Translations under genes and position numbers: made by a program | Origin: Parapedobacter koreensis | GTDB lineage: Bacteria > Bacteroidota > Bacteroidia > Sphingobacteriales > Sphingobacteriaceae | Direction: 5' to 3' | NCBI RefSeq assembly: GCF_900109365.1 | Contig: NZ_FNZR01000001.1 | Span: 372,001-436,000 of the forward strand | Length of the DNA: 64,000 nt | Notes under the pieces: model-generated | The model's input: only the letters and a program-made list of their open reading frames with translations | Databases searched by the model: none | What the model was told of the DNA's origin: nothing | Shown: positions 25,470-33,651 of the stretch, piece by piece | Layout: each line of letters begins with the position of its first letter | Position numbering within the stretch: the stretch's first letter is position 1

Positions 25470-25505
25470 ACAGCATCCTGATTCATTCAATTATTCGCAT
25501 AAAAA

Positions 25506-25525
25506 CAGTGAGTAATTCAGTGAGT
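25506..25525 (+). repeat. left copy of a 20-bp end repeat (integrase arm-type sites)
   Basis: CAGTGAGTAATTCAGTGAGT contains two CAGTGAGT units at 12-bp spacing. It matches 17 of 20 bases of 38498-38517, with the same spacing. A third, inverted unit (ACTCACTG) is at 25545-25552. Such repeats near both ends fit arm-type binding sites of a tyrosine recombinase. Confidence 0.65.
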
Positions 25526-25581
25526 CAATTCCCCGCATACCTTTACTCACTGGAAACGTTGTAACGAATTGTAAAACAATG

Positions 25582-25598
25582 TGTTCAATCATTGAACA
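25582..25598. promoter_or_regulatory. palindrome upstream of the integrase gene
   Basis: TGTTCAAT and ATTGAACA are separated by one base, about 57 bp before the integrase ATG. It could be an operator or an excisionase site. Confidence 0.45.
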
Positions 25599-25654
25599 TC
25601 TTGACTGCCGTAGGCTGCAAGGCTAATTTTGTTTCACTTAAATGATGTGTTATC

Positions 25655-26872
25655 ATGAGTACAAATTATTCCTTGCTCTTCTACTTGAAGAAACCAAAAA
25701 ACTATGCTGTTGGTGCAAAACCCATTTACATGCGTATCACCGTGGCCGGTGAACCCAAGGAAATATCCACTGGCCGTGAGTGTGACCCCGCGCGGTGGAA
25801 CGCCAAGGCTAACCGTGCCAAGGGAACGAAAGAAGAAATCCGTAACCTGAATGCCTACCTCGACACGCTGGAGCGAAAGGTGGCCGATGCCCACTTGCAA
25901 CTCGTAAAGGACGGCGCGGAAATCACCGCCGAATCGCTGAAACTGAAATACCTCGGCAAAGACGTGCAACGGCGGCACCTAATGGAAACGTTCACCGAAC
26001 ACAACCGGAAAATGGAAGCATTGCTGGGCAAGGGCTTCAAGCCAAACACACTGAAAGGCTACAACACTTCGGTTGGGCATCTTACCGCGTACCTCTCGAA
26101 ATGCCTCGGTGAAACGGATATCGACATCCGGCGCATCGACCATGCGTTTATCACGGGTTACGAGTTTTTCCTGCGCTCGGACATGGGATGCAGTGCGGTG
26201 TCGGCAGCCAAGTACATGAAGCACCTGCGCAAAATCGTCAACCTGTGCATCGCCCACCGTTGGATTACGGAAAACCCCTTTGCGTTCTACAAAACGAAAG
26301 CCAAGCCAAGGGAAAAGGAATTTCTCACACCGGATGAACTGGACAGGGTAGCGAAAAAGGAGTTCGGCATACCAAGGCTCGCCCATGTGCGCGACATCTT
26401 CGTGTTCTGCTGCTATACGGGGCTGTCATATGCCGATGTGCGAAAATTGCAAAAGACGGACATCGCCAAGGGCATAGACGGCAGGTTGTGGGTATTGACC
26501 AGCCGGGAGAAAACGGAAACTTCCTCCAACATCCCCCTGCTGCCGCAAGCATTGGAAATCATCGGACGCTATGCGGACTATCCACCATGCGTGGCAAAAG
26601 GGCTGGTGCTTCCCGTGTTGAGCAACCAGAAGATGAACAGCTACCTGAAAGAGATCGCCGACCTGTGCGGCATCGCCAAGACGCTGACATTCCACATGGC
26701 GCGGCACACATTCGCCACCACGGTGACACTGGCCAACAACGTGCCGATAGAAACGGTTTCCAAAATGTTGGGGCATACCAGCATCAAGACCACCCAGCAC
26801 TATGCCAAATTGCTGGATACCCGGATAGGCAACGACATGCTAACTTTACAGCAAAAATTGGCAGGAACTTAA
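25655..26872 (+). CDS. int: tyrosine recombinase, IntDOT-like integrase
   Basis: The 405-residue protein has the Bacteroidota conjugative-transposon integrase plan: an arm-binding N-terminus (YSLLFYLKKPKNYAVGAKPI), a SAM-like core-binding domain (about 105-210) and a catalytic domain. HMARHTFATT gives the His-x-x-Arg, LGHTSIKTTQHYAK the second His and the nucleophilic Tyr. In CCYTGLSYADVRKL the usual first Arg of TGLR is Ser, as described for IntDOT. It reads inward from the left end of the 25.4-38.6 kb element and should drive its integration and excision. Confidence 0.95.
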   Translation: MSTNYSLLFYLKKPKNYAVGAKPIYMRITVAGEPKEISTGRECDPARWNAKANRAKGTKEEIRNLNAYLDTLERKVADAHLQLVKDGAEITAESLKLKYLGKDVQRRHLMETFTEHNRKMEALLGKGFKPNTLKGYNTSVGHLTAYLSKCLGETDIDIRRIDHAFITGYEFFLRSDMGCSAVSAAKYMKHLRKIVNLCIAHRWITENPFAFYKTKAKPREKEFLTPDELDRVAKKEFGIPRLAHVRDIFVFCCYTGLSYADVRKLQKTDIAKGIDGRLWVLTSREKTETSSNIPLLPQALEIIGRYADYPPCVAKGLVLPVLSNQKMNSYLKEIADLCGIAKTLTFHMARHTFATTVTLANNVPIETVSKMLGHTSIKTTQHYAKLLDTRIGNDMLTLQQKLAGT

Positions 26873-26962
26873 TCTGGCTATACTCGATATCCGTTTGGGA
26901 ACTTATTTCCCAAACGGATATAAGAAACATTACATAAACCCAAAATACATTATATTTGAATC

Positions 26963-27847
26963 ATGTCCAAAGCAACACAACCAACAATAGGAACTTACAT
27001 TGACCCGTTAACCGATTTCGCATTTAAAAAGCTCTTTGGAAGCGAGCCGAACAAGGACTTACTGATTGACTTCCTCAATGGCGTGTTCCGTGGGCGGAAA
27101 CACATCGTGGATTTGGTATACAACAAAAACGAGCATCCCGGCGAAACGGTAAACGAAGGGAGTGCCATATTTGACCTAACCTGTACCGGAAACGATGGGG
27201 AGCAATTCATCATAGAAGTACAACGGGGAAAACAGGGCAACTTCAAGCAACGGGCAATCTTCTATACCAGCCGCTTGGTCACCGAGCAAGCCCCCAAAGG
27301 AAAGCGTTCCGAATGGGGATATAATGTGAAAGAAGTGTACCTCATCGCGCTCTTGGAAGATTTTTCCTTGGATGCGGGTAATGAGCAAGAGTTTCTGCAT
27401 GATATTTGCCTAAGTAACAGGGAGACAGGTAAAGTTTTTTACGAGGGGCTGGGGTATATATTCATTGAATTGATTAAATTTGTAAAAACGGAAGCGGAGC
27501 TGGATACCGACCTTGACAAATGGCTCTATGTTTTGAAGAACATGAGTAGCATGGATAAGATTCCGGTATATCTGCGCAAACCGATTTTTGAAAAACTGTT
27601 TAATATTGCTGAATACAGCAATCTGACAAAGGAGGAAAAGACCATGTACGATACAAGTCTGAAACGCAAATGGGACAACAAAGCTGTGTTGGACTATGCA
27701 GTAAATGAGGCGGCAAAGGAAGCAGCAAAGGAGGCCAAACAAGAAGAAAAAATGGAAATCGCACGCGAAATGAAAAAGGACGGCATTTCCGTTGAACAGA
27801 TTGCCAAGTTTACCAAGCTGTCCATCGAGGAAATCGAAAAGCTTTAA
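26963..27847 (+). CDS. Rpn-family PD-(D/E)XK nuclease / putative transposase
   Basis: The 294-residue protein opens with TYIDPLTDFAFKKLFGSEPN, the classic start of this family. The PD-(D/E)XK core has D71 (IFDLTC) and E85-V-Q87 (FIIEVQRG). The C-terminus is charged (EAAKEAKQEEKMEIAREMKK) and ends in the same helical tail as the 5778-6662 paralogue. It lies between the integrase and the mob genes. These nucleases stimulate recombination in E. coli; here it may aid defence or mobility. A strong terminator follows. Confidence 0.87.
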   Translation: MSKATQPTIGTYIDPLTDFAFKKLFGSEPNKDLLIDFLNGVFRGRKHIVDLVYNKNEHPGETVNEGSAIFDLTCTGNDGEQFIIEVQRGKQGNFKQRAIFYTSRLVTEQAPKGKRSEWGYNVKEVYLIALLEDFSLDAGNEQEFLHDICLSNRETGKVFYEGLGYIFIELIKFVKTEAELDTDLDKWLYVLKNMSSMDKIPVYLRKPIFEKLFNIAEYSNLTKEEKTMYDTSLKRKWDNKAVLDYAVNEAAKEAAKEAKQEEKMEIAREMKKDGISVEQIAKFTKLSIEEIEKL

Positions 27848-27870
27848 CAGAACGCTCACCATTATAGAGT

Positions 27871-27902
27871 AAGCCATCCCCAAAACGGATGGCTTTTTTT
27901 GT
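27871..27902 (+). terminator. intrinsic terminator after the Rpn-like gene
   Basis: The 9-bp perfect stem AAGCCATCC/GGATGGCTT with a 7-nt loop is followed by a run of T. Confidence 0.88.
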
Positions 27903-27970
27903 ATCCCCCACCCTTGTACGCACCAAGGCATTTTCACCGCTTAGGCCACCGAACGCAAGGCGGGGGAATT

Positions 27971-28045
27971 GGGTCAAGGGCGCCGGAGGGCAAAGGCCTG
28001 CGGACGGCGGCGTTTATATACCCTTGACCTTTCCCACGCCGTGGG
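27971..28045. other. GC-rich hairpin region downstream of btgB
   Basis: GGTCAAGGG (27972-27980) pairs with CCCTTGACC (28021-28029) around a GC-rich 40-nt loop. CCCAC-GCC-GTGGG follows at 28033-28045. It lies between convergent genes and is not coding. It could be a transfer origin, a small structured RNA or a bidirectional stop. Confidence 0.4.
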
Positions 28046-28096
28046 TAATTTTGGCCGGGCGGTGCAAAGGCCGGATGTCCTCAACCACCTGTAAAC

Positions 28097-29080
28097 TCAC
28101 CGCCTGACACCCCGTGACTGCGCTTTCTTTTTCCGCTTGCGCCGCCTTTCCTCTTCCTCAATGGGGTTTTGCTGGCTGCCCTCATGGATGGGTTCAAGCA
28201 GCATCCCCAGCAGTTCGGCGGCACCGCCCACCGTGGTGGCCAGCATTTCGCCCACGCTTTCGAACATGCCTTGGCTCACTTCGAGTGCCAGTTCCATTGC
28301 CAATGGCTGACCCTGCGGATGCCGACCCGCCAATTCCGTGAGCGTGTGCATCTGTGCCTTTTGCTGTGCCGTGCCGTTCTTCATCGTATTGGCATATTGC
28401 AGGCTGTCTTCCAGGTTTCGCTCGAAATCGAACAGTTCATCGAACAGGGTTTCGCCCGACTGTTTGAATGCCGTGCGGTCGAACTGCCCCAGCTTCTGCG
28501 AATGGGCTTTGTTCCGGCCACGTGACGTATTCTGCGGGCTTAGCTTGATTTTATTGGTGATGTCCTTGCGGCTCACGATTATCTGGACGTGCATCTGCCG
28601 CCCCTCCTTGCGTTCCCCTTTTCTCTTTTGCCCACTTTTCACTTCCCTGTCGTTGTGGCCGTAATAGCGGTGGTTTTCCAGCTTGCCGAACCAAAGCAAA
28701 TCTTTGTGGCTTTCGATGCCGGGGCGTTTGAAGTTACGGGCGTATTCGTCCATCACCCTCATGGCAAATTCCTTTAACTTTTCCCTTGCCCCGTCCTCGC
28801 CGTATTTGGACACGAGGTGCGCCAGTTCCTTTTGGCTGGGGCTGACGTTGATGAGGAAGAATTTGCTGTCGTCCCTGCCCAGCTTGGCCACGTTGCGGTC
28901 GATGCCCGTCCGCACCTCGTGGGGTTTGATGTCGTTGGCCGTTCCATTGAACCAACGCTCCGGCTTGACCTCCATCCCATTTTCCGGCTTCATCCGGTTT
29001 TCCTTTTCTAGGTAGTGTACCAGCGCACCGCTGCTGCCCTTGTTGTCGCCCGTTTCCGATTTGGTGATGTTGATGTACAT
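28097..29080 (-). CDS. btgB: BtgB-like relaxase (DUF5712 type)
   Basis: The 327-residue protein starts MYINITKSETGDNKGSSGAL, the hallmark of the Bacteroides BtgB/DUF5712 mobilisation proteins. It has HYLEKENRM near residue 27 and RQMHVQIIVSRKD with a His before the C-terminal part. The end is basic (EEERRRKRKKKAQSRGVRR). It is the last gene of the xis-like, winged-helix, btgA, btgB operon. It is unrelated to the relaxase at 19911-21209, so the window has two mobilisation systems. Confidence 0.82.
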   Translation of the reverse strand: MYINITKSETGDNKGSSGALVHYLEKENRMKPENGMEVKPERWFNGTANDIKPHEVRTGIDRNVAKLGRDDSKFFLINVSPSQKELAHLVSKYGEDGAREKLKEFAMRVMDEYARNFKRPGIESHKDLLWFGKLENHRYYGHNDREVKSGQKRKGERKEGRQMHVQIIVSRKDITNKIKLSPQNTSRGRNKAHSQKLGQFDRTAFKQSGETLFDELFDFERNLEDSLQYANTMKNGTAQQKAQMHTLTELAGRHPQGQPLAMELALEVSQGMFESVGEMLATTVGGAAELLGMLLEPIHEGSQQNPIEEEERRRKRKKKAQSRGVRR

Positions 29081-29088
29081 CGCTTTCT

Positions 29089-29643
29089 TTACAGGTTGTC
29101 CAACGATTGCCTTGCACGCCCAGCCAGTTCTTCTTTTTTGGCCGCCGATACAGGCCAGCCGAGGGCTTCCCTTTGGGTGATGTAATAGTCCAGTACCTGC
29201 CGGAACCTGGACTTCAATGTTTCCCTTTCCCGCATGTTGCCAAGTATCTTTTTCAGCGTGCCGTCCACCAGTTTCAGGTAACCGATGGTTTCCCTGCCCA
29301 TGATGGTTGCCTCCGACTGCCCTTTGCCGATGCTTTTCAAAAGCGGGCTTTGCATCTTGGCGATGGCCATCAGTTCCTCCATCGCCGAATACATCGGCAC
29401 CAGCATGTCACCCTCCTGTTTGCGGATGAACGAGAGGATGCGGCTGATGCCGCTTGCCAACTCCTTTTTCAGCACTTCATCGTTCAGGTCGGCGGGGTCT
29501 TTTTTGCTCTTGTAGAAATAATCCACCATCTGCATGACCACCTCCCGCTTGGTGCGGCCAAGTTTCCGCGCAAGCAACGTGAGCCGCTCGTCCACCGCTT
29601 CGGGGAAACGGACGGATTTCGTGTTCTCGTCCTGCCTAACCAT
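29089..29643 (-). CDS. btgA: BtgA-like mobilisation protein
   Basis: The 184-residue protein starts with a ribbon-helix-helix-like segment (TKSVRFPEAVDERLTLLARK, then KREVVMQMVDYFYKS). A long helical part follows, with KLVDGTLKKILGNMRERETL. This matches the BtgA family of Bacteroides transfer factors, which binds oriT with BtgB. It overlaps the winged-helix gene by 8 bp and ends 8 bp before btgB. Confidence 0.82.
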   Translation of the reverse strand: MVRQDENTKSVRFPEAVDERLTLLARKLGRTKREVVMQMVDYFYKSKKDPADLNDEVLKKELASGISRILSFIRKQEGDMLVPMYSAMEELMAIAKMQSPLLKSIGKGQSEATIMGRETIGYLKLVDGTLKKILGNMRERETLKSRFRQVLDYYITQREALGWPVSAAKKEELAGRARQSLDNL

Positions 29644-29959
29644 TTATCCCGCCCTCCCCGTGGATGATGAACCTGAACCTGCTGCCCTTGGCCGGATGCC
29701 ATGAGGGGCGGTACTCCAAGTAGCCATAGGCCACCAGTTCCGACAGGCATTTGTGGTAGGTGGCGATGGAGCGTATCCGCGAGAAGCGCATCAGCTTCCT
29801 GCGGCTGGCGTGGAAATGGCCATGCGGGTTGTCGCAATCGTGGTGATAGAACAATGCCGCCACTAACCCGATGTGCGTGGGCAGTAAACGCCTATCATCG
29901 CCAATCCGCTCAAAGAACGCGCTGAACGCGTGCTTGGGCAATTCCATTCGTTCAGCCAT
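29636..29959 (-). CDS. winged-helix-like protein of the mobilisation operon
   Basis: The 107-residue basic protein has PTHIGLVAALFYHHDCDNP, then RRKLMRFSRIRSIATYHKCL and LVAYGYLEYRPSWHPAKGS. This is a winged helix-turn-helix pattern as in replication or partition accessory proteins. It overlaps both neighbours by 8 bp, so translation is coupled. Such proteins are common between xis-like and btgA genes in Bacteroidota mobilizable elements. Confidence 0.72.
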   Translation of the reverse strand: MAERMELPKHAFSAFFERIGDDRRLLPTHIGLVAALFYHHDCDNPHGHFHASRRKLMRFSRIRSIATYHKCLSELVAYGYLEYRPSWHPAKGSRFRFIIHGEGGING

Positions 29960-30227
29960 TGCCGTTACCTCCCTCCATCATTTTCCTGATGTCCTCCCTG
30001 CGGTAGTACATGCTGCCGCCCACTTTGCGGTAAGGCAACGTGCCGTTGACACGGAGGTTCTGCAATGTTCCGGGCGATATGCCAAGCAGTCTACGCACCT
30101 CTGCGCTTTTCAGCCATTCCCGGCCAAGATTGTCTTTTTCCTTGCTCCCGATGATTTGTTTGAACTCCTCCAGCATTTCCCGCTTGAACTGCCGGAGGTC
30201 TTCCCGTGTGACGATGTCTATTTCCAT
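29952..30227 (-). CDS. xis: excisionase-like MerR/AlpA HTH protein
   Basis: The ATG at 30227 (MEIDIVTREDLRQFKREMLE) gives 91 residues. The C-terminal half is the excisionase-type HTH found in Bacteroidota elements (WLKSAEVRRLLGISPGTLQN, then LPYRKVGGSMYYRREDI). The N-terminal half is a charged helix. It is the first gene of the mobilisation operon, reading away from the hairpin array. It is expected to bind DNA for excision or to regulate transfer. Confidence 0.82.
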   Translation of the reverse strand: MEIDIVTREDLRQFKREMLEEFKQIIGSKEKDNLGREWLKSAEVRRLLGISPGTLQNLRVNGTLPYRKVGGSMYYRREDIRKMMEGGNGNG

Positions 30228-30255
30228 ATCTCTATCATTATGTTTCCATATCCAT

Positions 30256-30605
30256 ATATCCCGATAGCGGGATATTGATTTGCGCCGTTTACACAGCATG
30301 TGGTATACCGCCAAGTATACCGAAACCTTATGCTGGGGCTGTGCCAGCGTATTGGAGTATCCCCGGAGGATACCCGAAACCCCCATGGCGATAGCGTGGG
30401 GGCAAGCAAGTAGGGCTATGCCCAACTTCCGCTTGCTCCATTCCCATCGGGGAATGGCAATTTGGCGGAGCGTGCGAACAGCACGGTTTGGCGCTGCGGC
30501 CAAACAGGGTGATATCCGGTGTTTCCATCGGGCGGCACCCGCTCCGTTGGGACAAAGTTGGGGGATATGACAGGGATATGGATGACCAACCGGAGCGGCT
30601 TGGTC
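30256..30605. repeat. array of about ten perfect short hairpins
   Basis: The perfect inverted repeats are ATATCCCG/CGGGATAT (30256-30275), GGTATAC/GTATACC (30302-30321), GCTGG/CCAGC (30332-30348), GTATCC/GGATAC (30357-30373), CCCCCA/TGGGGG (30380-30402), GGGC/GCCC (30413-30423), CCATTCCC/GGGAATGG (30438-30457), CGTGC/GCACG (30471-30485), GTTTGG/CCAAAC (30486-30505) and GACCAA/TTGGTC (30584-30605). The region is non-coding and lies upstream of the xis-like gene. Origin of transfer or replication, or a structured RNA, are the main options. Confidence 0.75.
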
Positions 30606-30632
30606 ATGTTCGGGGATTGAACGGGTAGACGA

Positions 30633-31379
30633 TTAGGCTTGGTCTACGGGGACGATGCGGAACAACTTCCTGCCATCCGGCACCTGCGAACCCTTTATCG
30701 GGGTTTCGTCCTTGCCCACGAAATAATTGCGTGCCGTATCCAATGGGATTTCCTTGCCGCCGTGGTTGAAGTATTTCGCTATTAGCTTGTAATACGGGCT
30801 ATGATGGTCGCTTTTGAGCAGATTCCTCCCGCTTGGTAGTTCCGCTTCGCGCAGTTGCTGGATGAGGTCGATCAGCGTGGGCAGGTAGCCGTCCTCCACG
30901 TACACTTTCTGTGAAATCCCATATTTCGTATGCGCTTTCAACTGTTCTTCCAAATCCAGTATACGGGCTTGGAGTTCGGCTATCTTTCCGTCTTTTTCTT
31001 TCAGCAGCACGTCGTTAGGCCGGATGTTCCATTTATCGCGTGTGCCGAGGTATTGCTGGAATTCGGTAAGTTTCTCAATGTTTAACAAATGCCGGGGATG
31101 CTCGGATGAGAACGGGTCTTTCCGCTCGAAATGTTCAATCCGTTTCTGCACGATGTACCACACATGGGAAAGGAAATCTTTTTCGGAACCCTGCCCTGTG
31201 GACAGGAAATGATTCAGGTGGTAGGTGTAATAGTCCACAAATTCGGTTTTGTCCAACCCATATATTTTGAGCAAAAAATGGTTGTTGCCATACCCCCTCT
31301 TCAAACCAAGTATGTTGCCAACATCAAACGGATGTGGGGAAAAATCGAAGCGCTTTCTGCTTTTGAAATATTTGACCAT
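30633..31379 (-). CDS. hypothetical protein with central coiled coil
   Basis: The 248-residue basic protein (MVKYFKSRKRFDFSPHPFDV) has a coiled coil near residues 125-150 (LKEKDGKIAELQARILDLEE) and a C-terminal domain with KYFNHGGKEIPLDTARNYFV. No known family. It is the last gene of the 34119-30633 group, 114 bp after the HEPN gene, and borders the hairpin array. DNA binding or partition is one possibility. Confidence 0.62.
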   Translation of the reverse strand: MVKYFKSRKRFDFSPHPFDVGNILGLKRGYGNNHFLLKIYGLDKTEFVDYYTYHLNHFLSTGQGSEKDFLSHVWYIVQKRIEHFERKDPFSSEHPRHLLNIEKLTEFQQYLGTRDKWNIRPNDVLLKEKDGKIAELQARILDLEEQLKAHTKYGISQKVYVEDGYLPTLIDLIQQLREAELPSGRNLLKSDHHSPYYKLIAKYFNHGGKEIPLDTARNYFVGKDETPIKGSQVPDGRKLFRIVPVDQA

Positions 31380-31493
31380 GCTTCCTTATTTTTCCAATAA
31401 AGATAAGGAATAGGCGCGGGCGAAGGAAAAATAGGGGTGATGGAAGATTAAAAACGCGTTCTTCACGCTTATGTTATTTGCGATTTTTATACG

Positions 31494-32312
31494 TCAATTC
31501 GTTACCGTATCGAGTGCAGCCCCAAACGCTTCAAGCATATCCCCGCAAGCCTCTTCCACCATTTCCTGTATGGTCTGTGACTTGTCTACCAAGTACAGCA
31601 ATTGTCTTTCGGTTATATAATAACCGTTTTCGTATCGTACGGACAAATAGGCGCTGTCCAGCAACTCCATAATTGTCATGTCGTTTTCGTCATTCCTGTC
31701 GAAAACCAATTTTAGCTGCGGCAGGTATGCCAACGCAATTTGATGGTGGTTACGGATGGAATGTGATAGCTTTTCCTTACCAAAAAGGACGATTTCCACC
31801 ATACGGTAGCACAATTCAAAAACCTGATGCAACATAAACGCGCAAAGCTGGTAATTGCCTTTATCCAAATAAAACTGCGCTCCATTGTTGAAAGCCTTTA
31901 TTTTCTGCTTTTCCATTTCGAGGGCTTCATTTGCCCGTTTGAATACCCTTTCGGGCGATAGCTTGCTACTTAGGGCTACATAATTTGCTTTGGAATTTAT
32001 GTAGAGCAGGTTGTCGGGCTGGCAACGGAAAAAGAAAGCTATCCCGCCCTTTCGTATACTATGCCGTACTTCATTTGCATAGTAAAGTTTGTGCCTGAAA
32101 TGCGAATACATGCTCATTACCGTACCGACCAACGGCTTGGCCTCGGTAATGAATTGTTTGTTCGTGTGTGGGAGAAGAATGATAAATTCCTGATGGCAGA
32201 TACCCTGAAATTCATACCGCGAAAAATAGATTTGGTCTACGAGAATGGTATTGACCAGCCGCTCGGTAATCACGGTTAACTGCTGGAATGTTTTCGTGTC
32301 GGGGCAAAGCAT
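31494..32312 (-). CDS. HEPN-domain protein with nucleotidyltransferase-like N-terminus
   Basis: The 272-residue protein has a C-terminal HEPN-type helical bundle (YQLCAFMLHQVFELCYRMVE, then SIRNHHQIALAYLP) after a region of about 130 residues resembling degenerate minimal nucleotidyltransferases (FIILLPHTNKQFITEAKPL). HEPN-MNT pairs are toxin-antitoxin or defence units; here both seem fused. It is the fourth gene of a tight operon, 6 bp after the preceding one. Function in the element is unknown. Confidence 0.62.
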   Translation of the reverse strand: MLCPDTKTFQQLTVITERLVNTILVDQIYFSRYEFQGICHQEFIILLPHTNKQFITEAKPLVGTVMSMYSHFRHKLYYANEVRHSIRKGGIAFFFRCQPDNLLYINSKANYVALSSKLSPERVFKRANEALEMEKQKIKAFNNGAQFYLDKGNYQLCAFMLHQVFELCYRMVEIVLFGKEKLSHSIRNHHQIALAYLPQLKLVFDRNDENDMTIMELLDSAYLSVRYENGYYITERQLLYLVDKSQTIQEMVEEACGDMLEAFGAALDTVTN

Positions 32313-32318
32313 CTGAAT

Positions 32319-32981
32319 TTAAATTGATGTGGTGTAATGGATACTACCATTTATCGTTTTCATTTGAAAACAATTTTCGGCGATTAGTCGGTATAGTACT
32401 TCTTTCAGGTATCGGGGGCGTAAAATGGGATTATGGTGGGTAAGCCTTATGCGTTCATAGATTTGTAGCGGAGATTGCGGGTACTGGAAAAAAGAAATCC
32501 GCAATAACCAATTGACAGCCTCATCAAACAAAGCTAACGCTTCCTGTTGCTGTTGGGTTTCCAGCCGGAATGGTAATTCCCTGTATGTAATCGGGAAATT
32601 CTTTTTTATCACGTTATCCCCTTTCTCAATACGTATCAACCACGGATGATTAAGCGTGTAATGATAAGCACCCTGCTTTTCTTCACGCTCGCCTTTTATG
32701 ATACGTTTGTAATCATAGCCGAATTCATCGCGCTCGAAATTGATTGGACTGCTTAGCTGCGTTTTGAAAACCGAACAGAGCAGCGTTTTCTCGGATTCGG
32801 CTAACTTGGTTCCGTCCCGCATCTCTTCATGTTCGCCATAGAAGTAGGGATGCTTGCCCATCAGGAAAGATGCTTCCTCCTGTGTATATCCGATGGCTAT
32901 CCTCGATTGGCAGAACCCGAAGCGCACGTTAAAGTCGTCCTGTGTGACCAAACCTTTATAGGTGTATTTTTCCATTGCCAT
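32319..32981 (-). CDS. XRE-like HTH protein of unknown role
   Basis: In the 220-residue protein, residues about 18-55 read FCQSRIAIGYTQEEASFLMG, then KHPYFYGEHEEM, which fits a diverged XRE HTH. The remainder has many Phe/Tyr/Arg and a probable second helical domain. Gaps to both neighbours are 6 bp. It probably contacts DNA or regulates the operon. Confidence 0.58.
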   Translation of the reverse strand: MAMEKYTYKGLVTQDDFNVRFGFCQSRIAIGYTQEEASFLMGKHPYFYGEHEEMRDGTKLAESEKTLLCSVFKTQLSSPINFERDEFGYDYKRIIKGEREEKQGAYHYTLNHPWLIRIEKGDNVIKKNFPITYRELPFRLETQQQQEALALFDEAVNWLLRISFFQYPQSPLQIYERIRLTHHNPILRPRYLKEVLYRLIAENCFQMKTINGSIHYTTSI

Positions 32982-32987
32982 ATATCC

Positions 32988-33641
32988 TTACATTGCTGGT
33001 TTTTCTTCCGCTGTTCCCTGTAAAGGCTCGACCCGACAGCCCTCGTCCACACTAAGCCAAGAAAACCTCGGCGTACCGCGATACGAAAACCTGCTTCTTC
33101 CCAATATGCGGGCTTCCATTTCCCCGTTTATCCAAACGGATGCTCTGGCATTATTGGTGAGATATACCATCCCCGTTGAGGCTTGGAGCGATGCGCCGTC
33201 ATACCAGCCATCATGGTAGACACGCAGGAATGTTTCAATGGTTTCGCCTGCAACCTTTATGTGGCCGCGTTTGAGTATGGTGCAATCCACACGCAATGCA
33301 TCCACATTCAACTCCACCGTTCCATCCTGCCGGATAATGACACCAAGTTTCTCCACGCGAAGTCTTTCCGGTGAAGTAATATTTGCCCTATTAAAAAGCT
33401 GGATACCGTTTAGGTGGGTACATGCAAGCTGTATATTGGGGTAGCTGTCGTGCAATAACAGGAAACCATAGTGCATGGGCTTGGTTTGGATGATTAATTC
33501 ACCGTTCTCCACGTGGTAATCAATCCATTCGGCAACGTCATCCGGTTCATCCACATGGATGGCACACGAACTATCCTGATGTAAAGAGACCTCGCACCGG
33601 GTAAGGATGCGGATGGTGTGAAAAGGGGTTAAGCTATTCAT
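32988..33641 (-). CDS. DUF2807-like beta-helix protein without signal peptide
   Basis: The start is the ATG at 33641 (MNSLTPFHTIRILTRCEVSL). The 217-residue beta-rich protein has repeated short strands with Leu/Val/Asn (LRVEKLGVIIRQDGTVELNV, then ALRVDCTILKRGHIKVAGET), the DUF2807 (GIN head) pattern. Family members are usually exported; this one has no signal peptide, so it is probably cytoplasmic. It is the second gene of the operon, 10 bp after the first. Confidence 0.6.
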   Translation of the reverse strand: MNSLTPFHTIRILTRCEVSLHQDSSCAIHVDEPDDVAEWIDYHVENGELIIQTKPMHYGFLLLHDSYPNIQLACTHLNGIQLFNRANITSPERLRVEKLGVIIRQDGTVELNVDALRVDCTILKRGHIKVAGETIETFLRVYHDGWYDGASLQASTGMVYLTNNARASVWINGEMEARILGRSRFSYRGTPRFSWLSVDEGCRVEPLQGTAEEKPAM

Positions 33642-33651
33642 TGTTTTGTGG

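Noticed and set aside
26426-26937. Frames on both strands inside the integrase gene
   Set aside because: They are shadows of a high-GC gene; the integrase frame holds all catalytic motifs.
30256-30605. CRISPR array
   Set aside because: The hairpins differ in sequence and there is no repeated unit with spacers.
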